Shown here in pieces: positions 8,374 through 17,768 of a stretch of 64,000 bases of DNA. The translations under genes and the position numbers were made by a program. The notes beneath the pieces are model-generated. The model saw only the letters and a list, made by a program, of their open reading frames with translations. It was not told the DNA's origin and searched no databases. The DNA lies in contig NZ_JBGSQX010000147.1 of NCBI RefSeq assembly GCF_041737845.1, positions 65,322-129,321 on the forward strand. The letters are read 5' to 3'. Position 1 is the stretch's first letter; every line of letters starts with the position of its first letter. This DNA is from Desulfococcus sp041737845 (GTDB taxonomy: Bacteria > Desulfobacterota > Desulfobacteria > Desulfobacterales > Desulfococcaceae).

Positions 8374-9696
8374 ATGAAAATCGGCATTCGGAAGGAAGAC
8401 AAAAGTCTATGGGAGCGAAGGGTTCCGTTTGTTCCCTCGGATTTGAAGGCCCTGCGGGACAAAGGCCTCGATATCGCTGTGCAGTCGAGCCCGGCCCGGG
8501 CGATCACGGATGACGAGTTCCGCGCCGAGGGCATACCGGTGCAAGACGACCTCGCGGACCGGGACCTGATCTTCGGCATCAAGGAGGTCCCGAAGGAGGC
8601 CTTCCTCGAAGGCCGGGTCTACGTCTTTTTCGCCCATGTCATCAAGGGGCAGCCCTACAACATGCCCATGCTGAAAACGATGATGGAAAAAAAGATCACC
8701 CTCATCGACTACGAACGGGTCGTCGATGAAAAGAACCGCCGCCTCATCTTCTTCGGGCGCCATGCGGGCCTGGCCGGCATGGTGAACTCCCTCTGGTCCC
8801 TCGGGCAGCGGCTGGCCATGGAGGGGATTATAACCCCCTTCGCCGAACTGAGGCAGGCCAGGGATTACCGCGATCTCGATGACATCCGGGCGCATATCTC
8901 CTCCGTCGGGGAAAAAGTCCGGGCCGGCGGGATCCCCGCAGCCGTGCACCCCCTCATCGTGGGGATCACCGGGTACGGGAACGTGTCGGCGGGGGCCCAG
9001 GAGATCCTGGACATCCTGCCGGTGGTGGAGATCGCCCCCGGGGATGTGAAAAAAATCGCGGGGGACATCATGCTTCCCCGGGACCGGATCTACAAGGTGG
9101 TCTTCAAGGAGAGCGACTGCGTCCGGCCCAGGGACCCCGGCGCGGCCTTCGACCTCCAGGAGTACTACCGCCGCGGCAAGGAAACCTACGAGAACGATTT
9201 CGATCGATTCCTGGACCACCTGACCCTTCTCGTCAACTGCGTCTACTGGGATGACCGGTACCCCCGGCTCGTCACCCTGGAGGCCGTGAGGCGCCTCTGG
9301 GGGGATGGAAAACAGCCCGGGCTGCGGGTGATCGGGGACATCAGCTGCGATCCGGAAGGGTCGATCGAGTGCACGGTGGACGCCACGGACCCGGGGGATC
9401 CGGTCTACGTCTACCTGCCGGAAACCGGCCGCACCGTCACAGGCTTCATCGGGCACGGGCCCGTGGTCATGGCGGTGGATATTCTGCCGACGGAGATCCC
9501 CCGGGAATCCTCCGCCTATTTCAGCGGCGTTCTCCGGGGAATGGTCGATGCCCTCGCCGGGGCGGACTACACCGCCCCCTTCGCGACCCTGGCCCTTCCG
9601 CCAGAATTGAAGCGGGCCGTCATTCTTCACCAGGGCCGCCTCACCCCCGCCTACGCCTACATCCAGAAATTCCTGCAGGCGCTCCAGGGGCGATGA
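8374..9696 (+). CDS. Lysine-ketoglutarate reductase / saccharopine dehydrogenase-like protein
   Basis: 440 residues beginning MKIGIRKEDKSLWERRVPF, the signature of the alanine dehydrogenase/PNT N-terminal fold as found in the LKR half of eukaryotic AASS. Later motifs (GRHAGLAGMVNSLWSLGQRL, VGITGYGNVSAGAQEIL) also fit the LKR-like group. The predicted activity would join lysine and 2-oxoglutarate to saccharopine or the reverse, but bacterial members are mostly uncharacterised. ATG 8374 matches the family N-terminus; a GTG at 8326 and one at 8365 are alternatives, none with a strong Shine-Dalgarno. It is followed 26 bp later by the DUF4126 gene. Confidence 0.7.
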   Translation: MKIGIRKEDKSLWERRVPFVPSDLKALRDKGLDIAVQSSPARAITDDEFRAEGIPVQDDLADRDLIFGIKEVPKEAFLEGRVYVFFAHVIKGQPYNMPMLKTMMEKKITLIDYERVVDEKNRRLIFFGRHAGLAGMVNSLWSLGQRLAMEGIITPFAELRQARDYRDLDDIRAHISSVGEKVRAGGIPAAVHPLIVGITGYGNVSAGAQEILDILPVVEIAPGDVKKIAGDIMLPRDRIYKVVFKESDCVRPRDPGAAFDLQEYYRRGKETYENDFDRFLDHLTLLVNCVYWDDRYPRLVTLEAVRRLWGDGKQPGLRVIGDISCDPEGSIECTVDATDPGDPVYVYLPETGRTVTGFIGHGPVVMAVDILPTEIPRESSAYFSGVLRGMVDALAGADYTAPFATLALPPELKRAVILHQGRLTPAYAYIQKFLQALQGR

Positions 9697-9722
9697 GAGG
9701 ACATTTTTAAAAGGAGGACAAG

Positions 9723-10370
9723 ATGGAGGCATATGAGGAGATCACCCGCGCCATCGCGCTGTCCATGGGCGCCGCCTGGGCCAGCGGGATCAATCTCTAC
9801 GCGACGATCCTGGTGCTGGGCGCCCTGGGGGCCACCCAGAACATCGTCCTCCCCGAGCATCTGCACATCCTGATGAATCCGCTGGTCATGACCGGCGCGG
9901 GTCTGATGTTCGTGGCGGAGTTCATCGCCGACAAAATCCCGGGCGTGGACACGGGGTGGGATGCGCTTCACACCTTCATCCGCATTCCCGCCGGGGCCGT
10001 TCTGGCGGCCGGCGCCGTGGGGGACGTCACGCCCGCCCTGTCGCTTACCGCGGCCATCCTGGGCGGCGGCATCACCGCCGGGGTCCACGCCGCCAAGGCC
10101 GGTTCCAGGGCGCTCATCAACACCTCTCCCGAGCCGTTCAGCAACTGGGCCGCTTCGATCTCCGAGGACGTCATTGTTGTGGCCGGCATCTGGACGGCAT
10201 TGAACCACCCCCTGGTGTTCATCGGCTTTTTCATCCTGTTTGTCTGCCTCATAATATGGCTTCTCCCCAGGATCTGGCGGGGGCTCAAACGGGTTTTCGC
10301 GGCCATCGGCCGGCTGTTCGGGAATCGTGGGCCGGAGCGGGCGGACAGGGATTCGCAGGGAGGGCTGTGA
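9723..10370 (+). CDS. DUF4126 membrane protein
   Basis: 215 residues, hydrophobic, with about five predicted transmembrane segments and the DUF4126 pattern (SMGAAWASGINLYATIL at the start; PEPFSNWAASISEDVIV around 135-150). Function unknown. AAAGGAGG precedes the ATG. The 26-bp gap to the LKR-like gene suggests co-transcription. Confidence 0.75.
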   Translation: MEAYEEITRAIALSMGAAWASGINLYATILVLGALGATQNIVLPEHLHILMNPLVMTGAGLMFVAEFIADKIPGVDTGWDALHTFIRIPAGAVLAAGAVGDVTPALSLTAAILGGGITAGVHAAKAGSRALINTSPEPFSNWAASISEDVIVVAGIWTALNHPLVFIGFFILFVCLIIWLLPRIWRGLKRVFAAIGRLFGNRGPERADRDSQGGL

Positions 10371-10529
10371 GGCCGAAAGCGGAAGGAAGGAGCCAAAACG
10401 GTTGATCCTTCCCGTCGATCTTCAGCCGATGGGTCTTCAGCCCTGTTGCTGCAGGGAGGGGATGCCAAAGGCAGTTTTTCAAACCAAAAAGTAAAATACA
10501 TATTTAAATATGATTAGAGAGGAGATTTG

Positions 10530-13265
10530 GTGGAAAAAAAATGGGTCTATCTGTTTGAGGAGGTTGAAGGGGCGGAGAAGCATGCCGGAGGCACCTGGGA
10601 CGGCGTCCGCGGCCTCTTGGGAGGAAAAGGCGCCAACCTGGCCGAAATGATGCGCATCGGCGTTCCGGTGCCGCCGGGATTTACGGTGACGACTGAGGCC
10701 TGCAACGCCTATCTGGCGTCGGGGGGCAAATTCCCCGAGGAACTCTGGGAGCAGGAGATCGCTGCGTTGAAGATCATCGAGGAGAAAACCGGCAAGGCCT
10801 TCGGCGACGCCGCGAACCCGCTCCTCGTCTCGTGCCGGTCCGGGGCCAAGTTTTCCATGCCCGGGATGATGGACACCGTCCTCAATATCGGCCTCAACGA
10901 CGAGACGGCCCAGGGAATGGTCGCGCTCACCGGCGATGAGCGGTTTGTCTACGATGCCTACCGGCGCCTGGTGCAGATGTTCGGCAGCGTGGTCATGGGG
11001 GTGCCGGACGATCTTTTCGAGGAGGTGATCACCGAGGCCCGCATGAAAGCCGGCGCGGAGACCGACGCCGAGCTGGACGCCCAGGCCTGGAAAGAGGTGA
11101 CCCGCGAGTTCCGGTCCATCTGCCGCCGCCAGAAGGGATACGACTTCCCCCGGGATCCCTTCGAGCAGCTCCGGCTCGCCACCGAGGCTGTCTTCAAGAG
11201 CTGGAACGGCAAGCGGGCCGTGGACTACCGCAATGCGGCGGGCATCGCCCATGACCTGGGGACCGCCGTCAGCATCGTGACCATGGTCTTCGGCAACATG
11301 GGCGACGACTCCGCCACCGGCGTGGCCATGACCCGGAACGGATCCACCGGGGAGCGGCAGATCGAGGGGGACTACCTCACCAACGCCCAGGGCGAGGACG
11401 TGGTGGCCGGCATCCGTCTCACCAAGGACATCTGCGAACTCAAGAAGGAGATGCCCGCGGCCTACGCCGAATTCGACGAGGTCGCCCGGAGGCTTGAAAA
11501 TCATTACCGGGAAATGCAGGACGTGGAGTTCACCATCGAGAAAAACAAGCTCTGGATGCTCCAGACCCGGGACGGGAAACGGACCGCCCAGGCCGCGGTG
11601 CGCATTGCCGTGGACATGGCCGAGGAGGGGCTCATCTCCCGCGAGGACGCCGTTATCCGGGTGACGCCGGAGCAGGTCGATTTTTTTCTGCACCCCCAGT
11701 TCGACCGGAAGGCCGTGGCCGCGGCCAAGGCATCGGGCGGATTCCTGGGCCGGGGGCTGAACGTCTCCCCCGGCGCCGCCTGCGGCGTCGTGGCTCTGGA
11801 CGCGGACCTGGCCGAGAAGTGGAGCAAGGACGGAAAGGACGTCATCATGGTCCGGCCCGAAACCAAGCCGGACGACGTTCACGGCATGCTGGCGTCCAAG
11901 GGGATTCTGACGAGCCGCGGCGGGCGCACCAGCCATGCGGCCCTGGTGGCCCGGCAGTTCGGCAAGCCGGCCGTAGTGGGGCTTTCGGAGCTCATGATCG
12001 ACATGAACCGCCGCCAGATCCGAATCAAGGATGAACTCATCCACGAAGGGGACATGATCTCCATCGACGGCAACGTGGGCGAACTCTACCTGGGGAAACT
12101 GACCACCACGGTGCCGGATATTCGGGACCCCTGGCTCATCAAGCTGCTCTCCTGGGCCGACGAGTTCAAAACCCTGGGCGTCTGGACCAACGCCGACTAC
12201 CCCAAGGACGCCCTGCGGGCGAGGGAATACGGCGCCGAGGGCATCGGCCTCTGCCGTTCCGAGCACATGTTTTTTGAGCCCGAAAGGCTCCCCTACGTCC
12301 TCAAGATGATCATGACCGACCTCCCCATCGAGCGGCGCGAGGCATTGGAGGCGGTGCTGCCGTTCCAGCGCGAGGATTTTGCCGGGCTCTTCCGGGCCAT
12401 GGACGGCCTGCCCGTGATCATCCGGCTTCTGGACCCGCCCCTCCACGAGTTCCTGCCCAACCACGTCAGTCTCCGGCGGGACCTGAGCGACATCAAGATC
12501 CGGCTCCAGCATGCCGACAGCCTGGAGAAAATCGACGAACTCCTCCAACAGTTCAAGGAGAAGGAGAAGCTCCTCAAACGGGCCGATAGCCTCCACGAGG
12601 CCAACCCCATGCTGGGCATGCGGGGGGTCAGGCTGGGCATCCTGGTGCCCGAGATCACCACCATGCAGGTCCGGGCCATCTTCGAGGCGGCCTGCATCGT
12701 GGCCAAGGAGGGGGTGGAGGTCTATCCCGAGGTCATGATTCCCCTCACGGCCCATGTCAACGAACTGAAGGTGCAGCGGCAGCGCCTGGAGGAGGAGGCC
12801 CGGCAGGTGATGACCGAAAAGGGCAGGATGATCGACTACAAGTTCGGCACCATGATCGAGCTGCCCCGGGCGGCCCTGACCGCCGACCAGATCGCCGAGT
12901 ACGCCGAGTTTTTCTCCTACGGCACCAACGATCTGACCCAGACCACCTACGGCATCTCCAGGGATGACGCCGAAGCGGGATTCCTGATCGAATATATCGA
13001 AAAAGGCATCCTGCCGGACAATCCCTTTGCCACCATCGATGAGGACGGCGTCGGTCAGCTTATGAAGATCGGCATCGAAAAGGGGCGGAGCGTACGCCCC
13101 GACCTGGAATGCGGCATCTGCGGCGAGCACGGCGGGGACCCCGCTTCCATCGCCATCTGCCACAAGCTGGGGCTGAACTACGTCTCCTGCTCGCCCTTCC
13201 GGGTGCCGGTCGCCCGGCTGGCGGCGGCCCGAGCAGCCATCATGGAAAAGCGAGGAAACCTATGA
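10530..13265 (+). CDS. ppdK: Pyruvate, phosphate dikinase
   Basis: 911 residues. Interconverts pyruvate + ATP + Pi and PEP + AMP + PPi; in anaerobes growing on lactate it supplies PEP for gluconeogenesis. Domains in order: N-terminal ATP-grasp (GGKGANLAEM, SCRSGAKFSMPGMMDT), central swivelling domain with phospho-His in GGRTSHAA (His469), C-terminal TIM barrel ending GICGEHGGDP with the catalytic Cys at 864. GAGGAG lies 5 nt before the GTG at 10530; a TTG one codon earlier is too close to it. The aldo/keto reductase start overlaps its stop (ATGA). Confidence 0.95.
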   Translation: MEKKWVYLFEEVEGAEKHAGGTWDGVRGLLGGKGANLAEMMRIGVPVPPGFTVTTEACNAYLASGGKFPEELWEQEIAALKIIEEKTGKAFGDAANPLLVSCRSGAKFSMPGMMDTVLNIGLNDETAQGMVALTGDERFVYDAYRRLVQMFGSVVMGVPDDLFEEVITEARMKAGAETDAELDAQAWKEVTREFRSICRRQKGYDFPRDPFEQLRLATEAVFKSWNGKRAVDYRNAAGIAHDLGTAVSIVTMVFGNMGDDSATGVAMTRNGSTGERQIEGDYLTNAQGEDVVAGIRLTKDICELKKEMPAAYAEFDEVARRLENHYREMQDVEFTIEKNKLWMLQTRDGKRTAQAAVRIAVDMAEEGLISREDAVIRVTPEQVDFFLHPQFDRKAVAAAKASGGFLGRGLNVSPGAACGVVALDADLAEKWSKDGKDVIMVRPETKPDDVHGMLASKGILTSRGGRTSHAALVARQFGKPAVVGLSELMIDMNRRQIRIKDELIHEGDMISIDGNVGELYLGKLTTTVPDIRDPWLIKLLSWADEFKTLGVWTNADYPKDALRAREYGAEGIGLCRSEHMFFEPERLPYVLKMIMTDLPIERREALEAVLPFQREDFAGLFRAMDGLPVIIRLLDPPLHEFLPNHVSLRRDLSDIKIRLQHADSLEKIDELLQQFKEKEKLLKRADSLHEANPMLGMRGVRLGILVPEITTMQVRAIFEAACIVAKEGVEVYPEVMIPLTAHVNELKVQRQRLEEEARQVMTEKGRMIDYKFGTMIELPRAALTADQIAEYAEFFSYGTNDLTQTTYGISRDDAEAGFLIEYIEKGILPDNPFATIDEDGVGQLMKIGIEKGRSVRPDLECGICGEHGGDPASIAICHKLGLNYVSCSPFRVPVARLAAARAAIMEKRGNL

Positions 13266-14221
13266 AATTCATTCCGCTGGGGAAGACCGGCATTCAGCTC
13301 AGTGCCGTCATCATGGGCACCTGGCAGGCCGGCAAGTCTATGTGGGCGGGCATCGAGGACGACGAAACCGAGCGGGCCATGGCCGCGGCCTTTGACGCGG
13401 GCATCACCACCTTCGACACGGCCACCGTATACGGCGACGGCCATTCGGAGAAGATCGTGGGCAAGGCCCTCCGCCAAGTCCGGCAGCAGGTGGTCATCGC
13501 CACCAAGGTCTTTGCCCATGCCCTGGCCTACGAGAAGGTCTTCAAGGCCTGCCACAAGTCCCTCCGGGACCTCGATACCGATTACATCGACCTCTACCAG
13601 ATCCACTGGCCCGCGGGCTCCTTCGGCAGCAAGGAGGTCCCCGTCGAGGAGACCATGCGGGCCCTTTCGGAGCTGAAAGCCCAGGGAAAGATCCGGGCCG
13701 TGGGGGTTTCCAATTTTTCCCGGGAGCAGATCATTGCGGCGGAGGCCTTCGGCGCCGTCGACAGCTACCAGCCGCCATACTCCCTCTTCTGGCGTCACAT
13801 GGAGGAGACCGCCATCGCCTACTGCCGCGAGAAGGGCATTACCGTGCTGGCCTATTCCCCCATGGCCCAGGGGATCCTCACCGGGAAGTTCGGGAAGGAG
13901 CCCAAATTCGAGAAGGGCGACCACCGGTCCAAGAACATCCTGTTCCAGCCCGAGCACTACGACAGGATCCAGAGGGCCCTGGCGGCCCTTCAGCCCATCG
14001 CCGACCGCAACAACCTGACCCTGGGCCAGTTGGCCCTGGCCTGGGTGATCGCAGGCAAGGGAACCTGCGCCATCGCCGGCGCCCGGAACGCCGACCAGGC
14101 CGTCCAGAACGCCAAGGCCGGAACCGTGACCCTCCCGCCCGAGGAGCTGGCCGAGATGGACCGCATCGGCCGGACCGTCACCGACCACCTGGGGAATGAT
14201 CCGGTCATGTGGCAGTGGTAG
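13262..14221 (+). CDS. Aldo/keto reductase
   Basis: 319-residue NAD(P)H-dependent (beta/alpha)8 oxidoreductase. Catalytic tetrad regions are visible: DTATVYGDGHSE (Asp/Tyr), VIATKVF (Lys), IDLYQIHWP (His). The late IAGARNADQ is the usual cofactor-binding motif. The ATG overlaps the ppdK stop by 4 bp, so it is translationally coupled to ppdK. The substrate cannot be told from sequence. The toxin-antitoxin scar begins right after its stop. Confidence 0.88.
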   Translation: MKFIPLGKTGIQLSAVIMGTWQAGKSMWAGIEDDETERAMAAAFDAGITTFDTATVYGDGHSEKIVGKALRQVRQQVVIATKVFAHALAYEKVFKACHKSLRDLDTDYIDLYQIHWPAGSFGSKEVPVEETMRALSELKAQGKIRAVGVSNFSREQIIAAEAFGAVDSYQPPYSLFWRHMEETAIAYCREKGITVLAYSPMAQGILTGKFGKEPKFEKGDHRSKNILFQPEHYDRIQRALAALQPIADRNNLTLGQLALAWVIAGKGTCAIAGARNADQAVQNAKAGTVTLPPEELAEMDRIGRTVTDHLGNDPVMWQW

Positions 14222-14262
14222 GGGGGCGGGTTGCCTGCAAGTTGCTTTCCCACAGCTCCCGA

Positions 14263-14334
14263 GTGCTACTGGGGGAGCTGGAGCGCAGTTTCATTGAATT
14301 GGCGAACAAACGAATGAGGGAGATAACGACATGA
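14263..14334 (+). pseudogene. Remnant of a RelE/HigB-like (Gp49-type) toxin C-terminus
   Basis: The open frame read up to TGA 14332-14334 ends ...FIELANKRMREITT, which resembles the end of phage-derived Gp49-like/RelE-family toxins (E-L-A-x-x-R-M-x-E). The stop overlaps the antitoxin ATG (ATGA), as in intact toxin-antitoxin operons. No start codon with a ribosome site and no toxin body exist upstream, where the aldo/keto reductase ends. Only the last ~20 residues look toxin-like; the upstream limit given is arbitrary. Confidence 0.45.
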
Positions 14335-14615
14335 GCGGGAAAAACGAACATTGCGGCTCGGCGCTTGAGGACTTTCTGAAAGAGGAAGGCATTTGCGAAT
14401 CCGCAAAAGCGGAGGCTGTTGCCCGCGTGATCGCATGGCAAATCGCGGAAGAAATGCTCAAGAAAGGCATTACCAAAACGCAAATGGCAAAACAGATGCA
14501 CACAAGCCGCGCACAGGTTGGCCGGATTCTCAAGGCCAAGGGAAATGTGACAATCGAGACGCTTTCCCGCGCCGCCGCGCTTGTTGGCCGAAAAATCCAT
14601 CTTGAATTGATATAA
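14331..14615 (+). CDS. XRE-type HTH antitoxin (HigA-like), apparently solitary
   Basis: 94 residues: N-terminal helix (ALEDFLKEEGI) and an XRE HTH (about 45-75, TKTQMAKQMHTSRAQVGRIL) ending VGRKIHLELI. This is the pattern of antitoxins that pair with RelE/Gp49-like toxins encoded just upstream. Here only a remnant of the toxin frame overlaps its start. GGGAG lies about 10 nt before the ATG. It may still act as a DNA-binding repressor without a toxin, or it may be a relic. Confidence 0.7.
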   Translation: MSGKNEHCGSALEDFLKEEGICESAKAEAVARVIAWQIAEEMLKKGITKTQMAKQMHTSRAQVGRILKAKGNVTIETLSRAAALVGRKIHLELI

Positions 14616-14660
14616 AGGCCCAAAAGCCGGTTTTTTCCTCCATCCCGCAGGGGAATAACG

Positions 14661-14720
14661 ATGGAGATGAATAACCCCGTCCACCCCGGCCTTCTCGTCA
14701 AGGAATGCCTTGACGACTTG
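14661..14720 (+). pseudogene. Truncated HigA/VapI-type antitoxin N-terminus
   Basis: From ATG 14661 the frame reads MEMNNPVHPGLLVKECLDDL, the typical opening of HigA antitoxins (NPVHPG-x-x-x-KE). After about 20 codons the sequence no longer resembles the family and no HTH follows. A second decayed toxin-antitoxin gene within 50 bp of the first marks 14222-14745 as a site of insertion and loss. Confidence 0.5.
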
Positions 14721-14745
14721 CCATTCAGATTCTCACAGACATGCC

Positions 14746-15738
14746 TTACAACATCACCGATGCCTCAATCGCCTGCAGCACCTTGTCGTGCAGGCGGCCG
14801 TTGGTGGCCAGGATGCCCCGGTGGCCTTCGAGGGTCCGGCCGGACGCAAAGGACAGGGCATTGCCGCTGAAGTCCGTCACCCGCCCGCCGGCCGCCTCCA
14901 CGATGAGGGCCCCGGCGGCGTGGTCCCAGATCTTTTCCCGGTATTCCGTTCCCCGGGGCAGGCGCAGATAGATGGATGCGCCGCCCGAGGCCACGGCCGC
15001 GTACTTGGCCTGACTGTCCATGCGGCAGGGCGGGGCCGTGACGCCCAGGCGTTCGCAGATCTTCTGGTGGGTCTCGTGGTCGCTGTGGCCGCTCTCGAGG
15101 GATTCGCAGAACCGGGCCAGGGCCGGGTCGAGCGTCTCGTCGACCCGGATCGGCAGCGCATTCAGGGCGTGGCCCGCCATGTCTCGGTCGCCGATGGGTG
15201 CGCTGAAAGCGCCGCCGCCCGCGACGGCATAAAAGAGGGCGCCGCCCGATTCCGCGCCGCCGACGCTGAAATTGGGGCATCCTAGGACCCCCAGCACGAC
15301 GCGCCCGCCCTCGACCAAAGCCAGGGCCACCGCATACTGTTCCCCCCGCAGAAAGCCCTTGGTGCCGTCGATGGGATCGACGGTCCAGAACCGTTTTGAA
15401 AAATCCACCTCGCCCGCGCCGCGGTCGATGGCCTCAAGAACAGGGCTCTCTTCCACAGGCCCCGCCTCCATCGCCACCAGTTCGTGGACCTTCCGCCGGA
15501 GAAAATCGTTTTCGCGCAGGATGGCCGCGTCCTCCTCCCCCACGATGGGATCATTGGGGAAGGCCGCGCCCAGGGCGAGGCTGATGATGGCCTGGCTTCC
15601 GAAATCGGCGATCGTGACCGGAGACCGGTCCTTCTTGCTGACGGACTCGGCGTCCACCAGGGTCTGCCGGGCGCCCCGGCAGAGCCGCGCGGCCGCGCTC
15701 ACGGCCGACAGGGCGATATCGAGTTCTTTCTGATACAT
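14746..15738 (-). CDS. 3'(2'),5'-bisphosphate nucleotidase (CysQ/HAL2-like)
   Basis: 330 residues, inositol-monophosphatase fold. Removes the 3' phosphate from PAP/PAPS, by-products of sulfate activation, or acts on inositol phosphates. Metal-binding motifs: VTIADFGSQ, GEED (about 72), and WTVDPIDGTKGFLRG (about 120), plus the C-terminal WDHAAGALIVEAAGG. Length and spacing fit the HAL2-type branch. Start at 15738: AAGGAG lies 5 nt upstream, while an ATG one codon earlier is too close to the site. Confidence 0.85.
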   Translation of the reverse strand: MYQKELDIALSAVSAAARLCRGARQTLVDAESVSKKDRSPVTIADFGSQAIISLALGAAFPNDPIVGEEDAAILRENDFLRRKVHELVAMEAGPVEESPVLEAIDRGAGEVDFSKRFWTVDPIDGTKGFLRGEQYAVALALVEGGRVVLGVLGCPNFSVGGAESGGALFYAVAGGGAFSAPIGDRDMAGHALNALPIRVDETLDPALARFCESLESGHSDHETHQKICERLGVTAPPCRMDSQAKYAAVASGGASIYLRLPRGTEYREKIWDHAAGALIVEAAGGRVTDFSGNALSFASGRTLEGHRGILATNGRLHDKVLQAIEASVML

Positions 15739-15905
15739 CATGCTCCTTGGTCCCGGCTCAGGGAAAACCGGCGTAAATGGATTGACGGAAACGGGGATGC
15801 TCGTATAGTCTCTGCCGAACGTTGCCATCATGGCAGTAATTTGGATTTCCATCAAGTCAATTTGAAGCGTTATCACCCATGCGGCCACGGGAAAGGACCC
15901 TGACA

Positions 15906-17642
15906 GTGAACCGGTATTCAAGGCGTATCGCCGCCGCCTGCATCGCGGCGCTTTTCATCATTTCTTCCGGCGCGGTTTCCGGACAGGAGACGGATAAGAA
16001 AAAAACCGCCGCGGCTGCCCGGCCCTCGGTTGCAGCGGCCAAGGACACCGTGACCATCGAGACCCTCAACACCCTGATCCTGAACCGAAAGGAGATCACC
16101 GAGCAGATCAAGGTGATGAAGCACGAGCGGGACCTGGCCAGGAGCGAGGAGGAGAAGACGGCGGCCAACGCGGCCCTCGATCAGCTCCGGATCAAACTTG
16201 CCGACATCGAATCGGATCTGGAAAGCATCGCCACGGGCGTGGACATGGAAAGCTTCCTGTCCAAGCCCAGGGAAAAGATCGACTGGAAAGAGGAGCTGCT
16301 GACGCTGGTCACGCCGCTGTTGAGTGAGCTGAAACGGGCCACCGACCGTCCGCGGCAGTTGGAGAGGCTGAGGGGCGAGATCCAGTTCCAGACAAACCAG
16401 TTGGCAACCATCACCGGCGCGCTCCAAAACATCGACGCCCTGCTGGAAACAAAGAGCCGGGGGGATGCGCGGCTCAAAAGCGCCATGACGGAGATCCGAA
16501 AGAGCTGGGTGGAGCGGGAGCAGCAGATATCGGATCGGCTCAAGGTCAATCAATACCAGCTCGATAAACTGCTGAGCCAGCGGCAGTCCCTTTTTGAATC
16601 CTCACAGGAGGCCGTGAAATCCTTTTTCAGGAGCCGGGGAAAGAATTTTGTCTTTGCCGCCATGGCCTTTCTCGTCACCTTTATCATCATGCGCTCCGCC
16701 CACCGCTTGGTTTACCGGTACAGCCCCATCCACAAGGCCGGCGAGCGGACCTTTTTCATCCGGGTGACGGATGTGGCCTATCATATCCTCACCGCCGTCG
16801 GCGCCACCGGCGCCCTCCTGTTCGTCCTGTACACCATGGGAGACTGGCTCCTGCTCAGCTTCGCCATCATCTTCATCCTGGGCATCGCGTGGACGGCCAG
16901 GGCGGGAATGCCCATCTTCTGGCGGCAGGTGCAGCTCATGCTGAATCTGGGCACGGTCCGGGAGAACGAGCGCATCATTTTCAACGGCGTTCCCTGGCGC
17001 GTGGTCTCCCTGAACGTCTATGCAATGCTGGAGAATCCGGCCCTGAAGCCATGCCGGCTTCGGGTGCCCCTCCGGGACCTGCTCGACCTCAACTCCCGAA
17101 CCTTCGACGCGGAGGAGCCCTGGTTTCCCTGCAATATCAACGAGTGGGTGATCCTGTCGGACGGCACCTGGGGGCAGGTCGTCAGCCAGACGCCCGAGAT
17201 GGTCCAACTGGCCCCCCGCGGCGGCAGCCGCATCACCTACCAGACCCCGGATTTCCAGGGCATGAGCCCCAGGAACATCTCCCGGAATTTCAGGATCAAG
17301 ATTATCTTCGGGCTGGATTACGCTCTCCAGGCGGCCATCACGCGGGAGATTCCCGAAAGGCTGGAGGCGATCCTCAAGGAGAAGATGTCGGAAACCGGCT
17401 ATTTCCCGGACATGATTCAACTCAAGGTCGAAATGGCGGCAGCCGGGGCGTCTTCCCTGGATCTTGCCATCCTGGGCGATTTCGCGGGGAAGCTGGCTCC
17501 GTACCACAACATTTTGGAGCGCCTCATCACCCGGATGATCGTCGAGGCCTGCAATGAAAACGGGTGGAACATTCCTTTTCCGCAGGTGACCGTTCACACC
17601 CAGGAGCCGCTGCGTCTGGAGACAGGCGCATCCTTGTCATGA
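15906..17642 (+). CDS. MscS-family mechanosensitive channel-like membrane protein
   Basis: About 578 residues. A signal peptide (residues 1-26) precedes a long periplasmic coiled-coil region (about 40-240), two to four transmembrane segments (about 250-350), and an MscS-type cytoplasmic beta domain (GTVRENERIIFNGVPWRVVS) ending GWNIPFPQVTVH, the MscS C-terminal signature. It would open on membrane tension; the periplasmic coil makes it one of the large MscK/YbdG-like forms. GTG 15906 has AAGGA 8 nt upstream; ATG 15879 is the alternative. Confidence 0.78.
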   Translation: MNRYSRRIAAACIAALFIISSGAVSGQETDKKKTAAAARPSVAAAKDTVTIETLNTLILNRKEITEQIKVMKHERDLARSEEEKTAANAALDQLRIKLADIESDLESIATGVDMESFLSKPREKIDWKEELLTLVTPLLSELKRATDRPRQLERLRGEIQFQTNQLATITGALQNIDALLETKSRGDARLKSAMTEIRKSWVEREQQISDRLKVNQYQLDKLLSQRQSLFESSQEAVKSFFRSRGKNFVFAAMAFLVTFIIMRSAHRLVYRYSPIHKAGERTFFIRVTDVAYHILTAVGATGALLFVLYTMGDWLLLSFAIIFILGIAWTARAGMPIFWRQVQLMLNLGTVRENERIIFNGVPWRVVSLNVYAMLENPALKPCRLRVPLRDLLDLNSRTFDAEEPWFPCNINEWVILSDGTWGQVVSQTPEMVQLAPRGGSRITYQTPDFQGMSPRNISRNFRIKIIFGLDYALQAAITREIPERLEAILKEKMSETGYFPDMIQLKVEMAAAGASSLDLAILGDFAGKLAPYHNILERLITRMIVEACNENGWNIPFPQVTVHTQEPLRLETGASLS

Positions 17643-17695
17643 GATAATTTGCGCATTATATTAGATGACATCGGCGGAAATGAGCATCCCCCGCC

Positions 17696-17714
17696 GCGGG
17701 GCATGCCGCCCCGC
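17696..17714. other. GC-rich hairpin between the MscS-like and 89-aa genes
   Basis: GCGGGGC (17696-17702) and GCCCCGC (17708-17714) can pair across a 5-nt loop. No T-tract follows, so it is not a standard intrinsic terminator. Confidence 0.4.
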
Positions 17715-17768
17715 ACCGCGGCCGGATGGACCGCATCGGCGACCACTTCAACGGAAAGGATGAACGCC

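Noticed and set aside
10425..10480. Possible terminator after the DUF4126 gene (TGCC-AAA-GGCA-GTTTTT).
   Set aside because: The stem is only 4 bp, too weak to call.
10479..13163. Very long open frame (894 codons) on the minus strand across ppdK.
   Set aside because: It mirrors a confidently identified gene, is low-complexity and His/Gly/Val-rich, and results from high-GC third codon positions. The same holds for long antisense frames over the CoA-disulfide reductase (18115-19848), the M1 peptidase (38241-39794), and the liv, AOR and HK genes.
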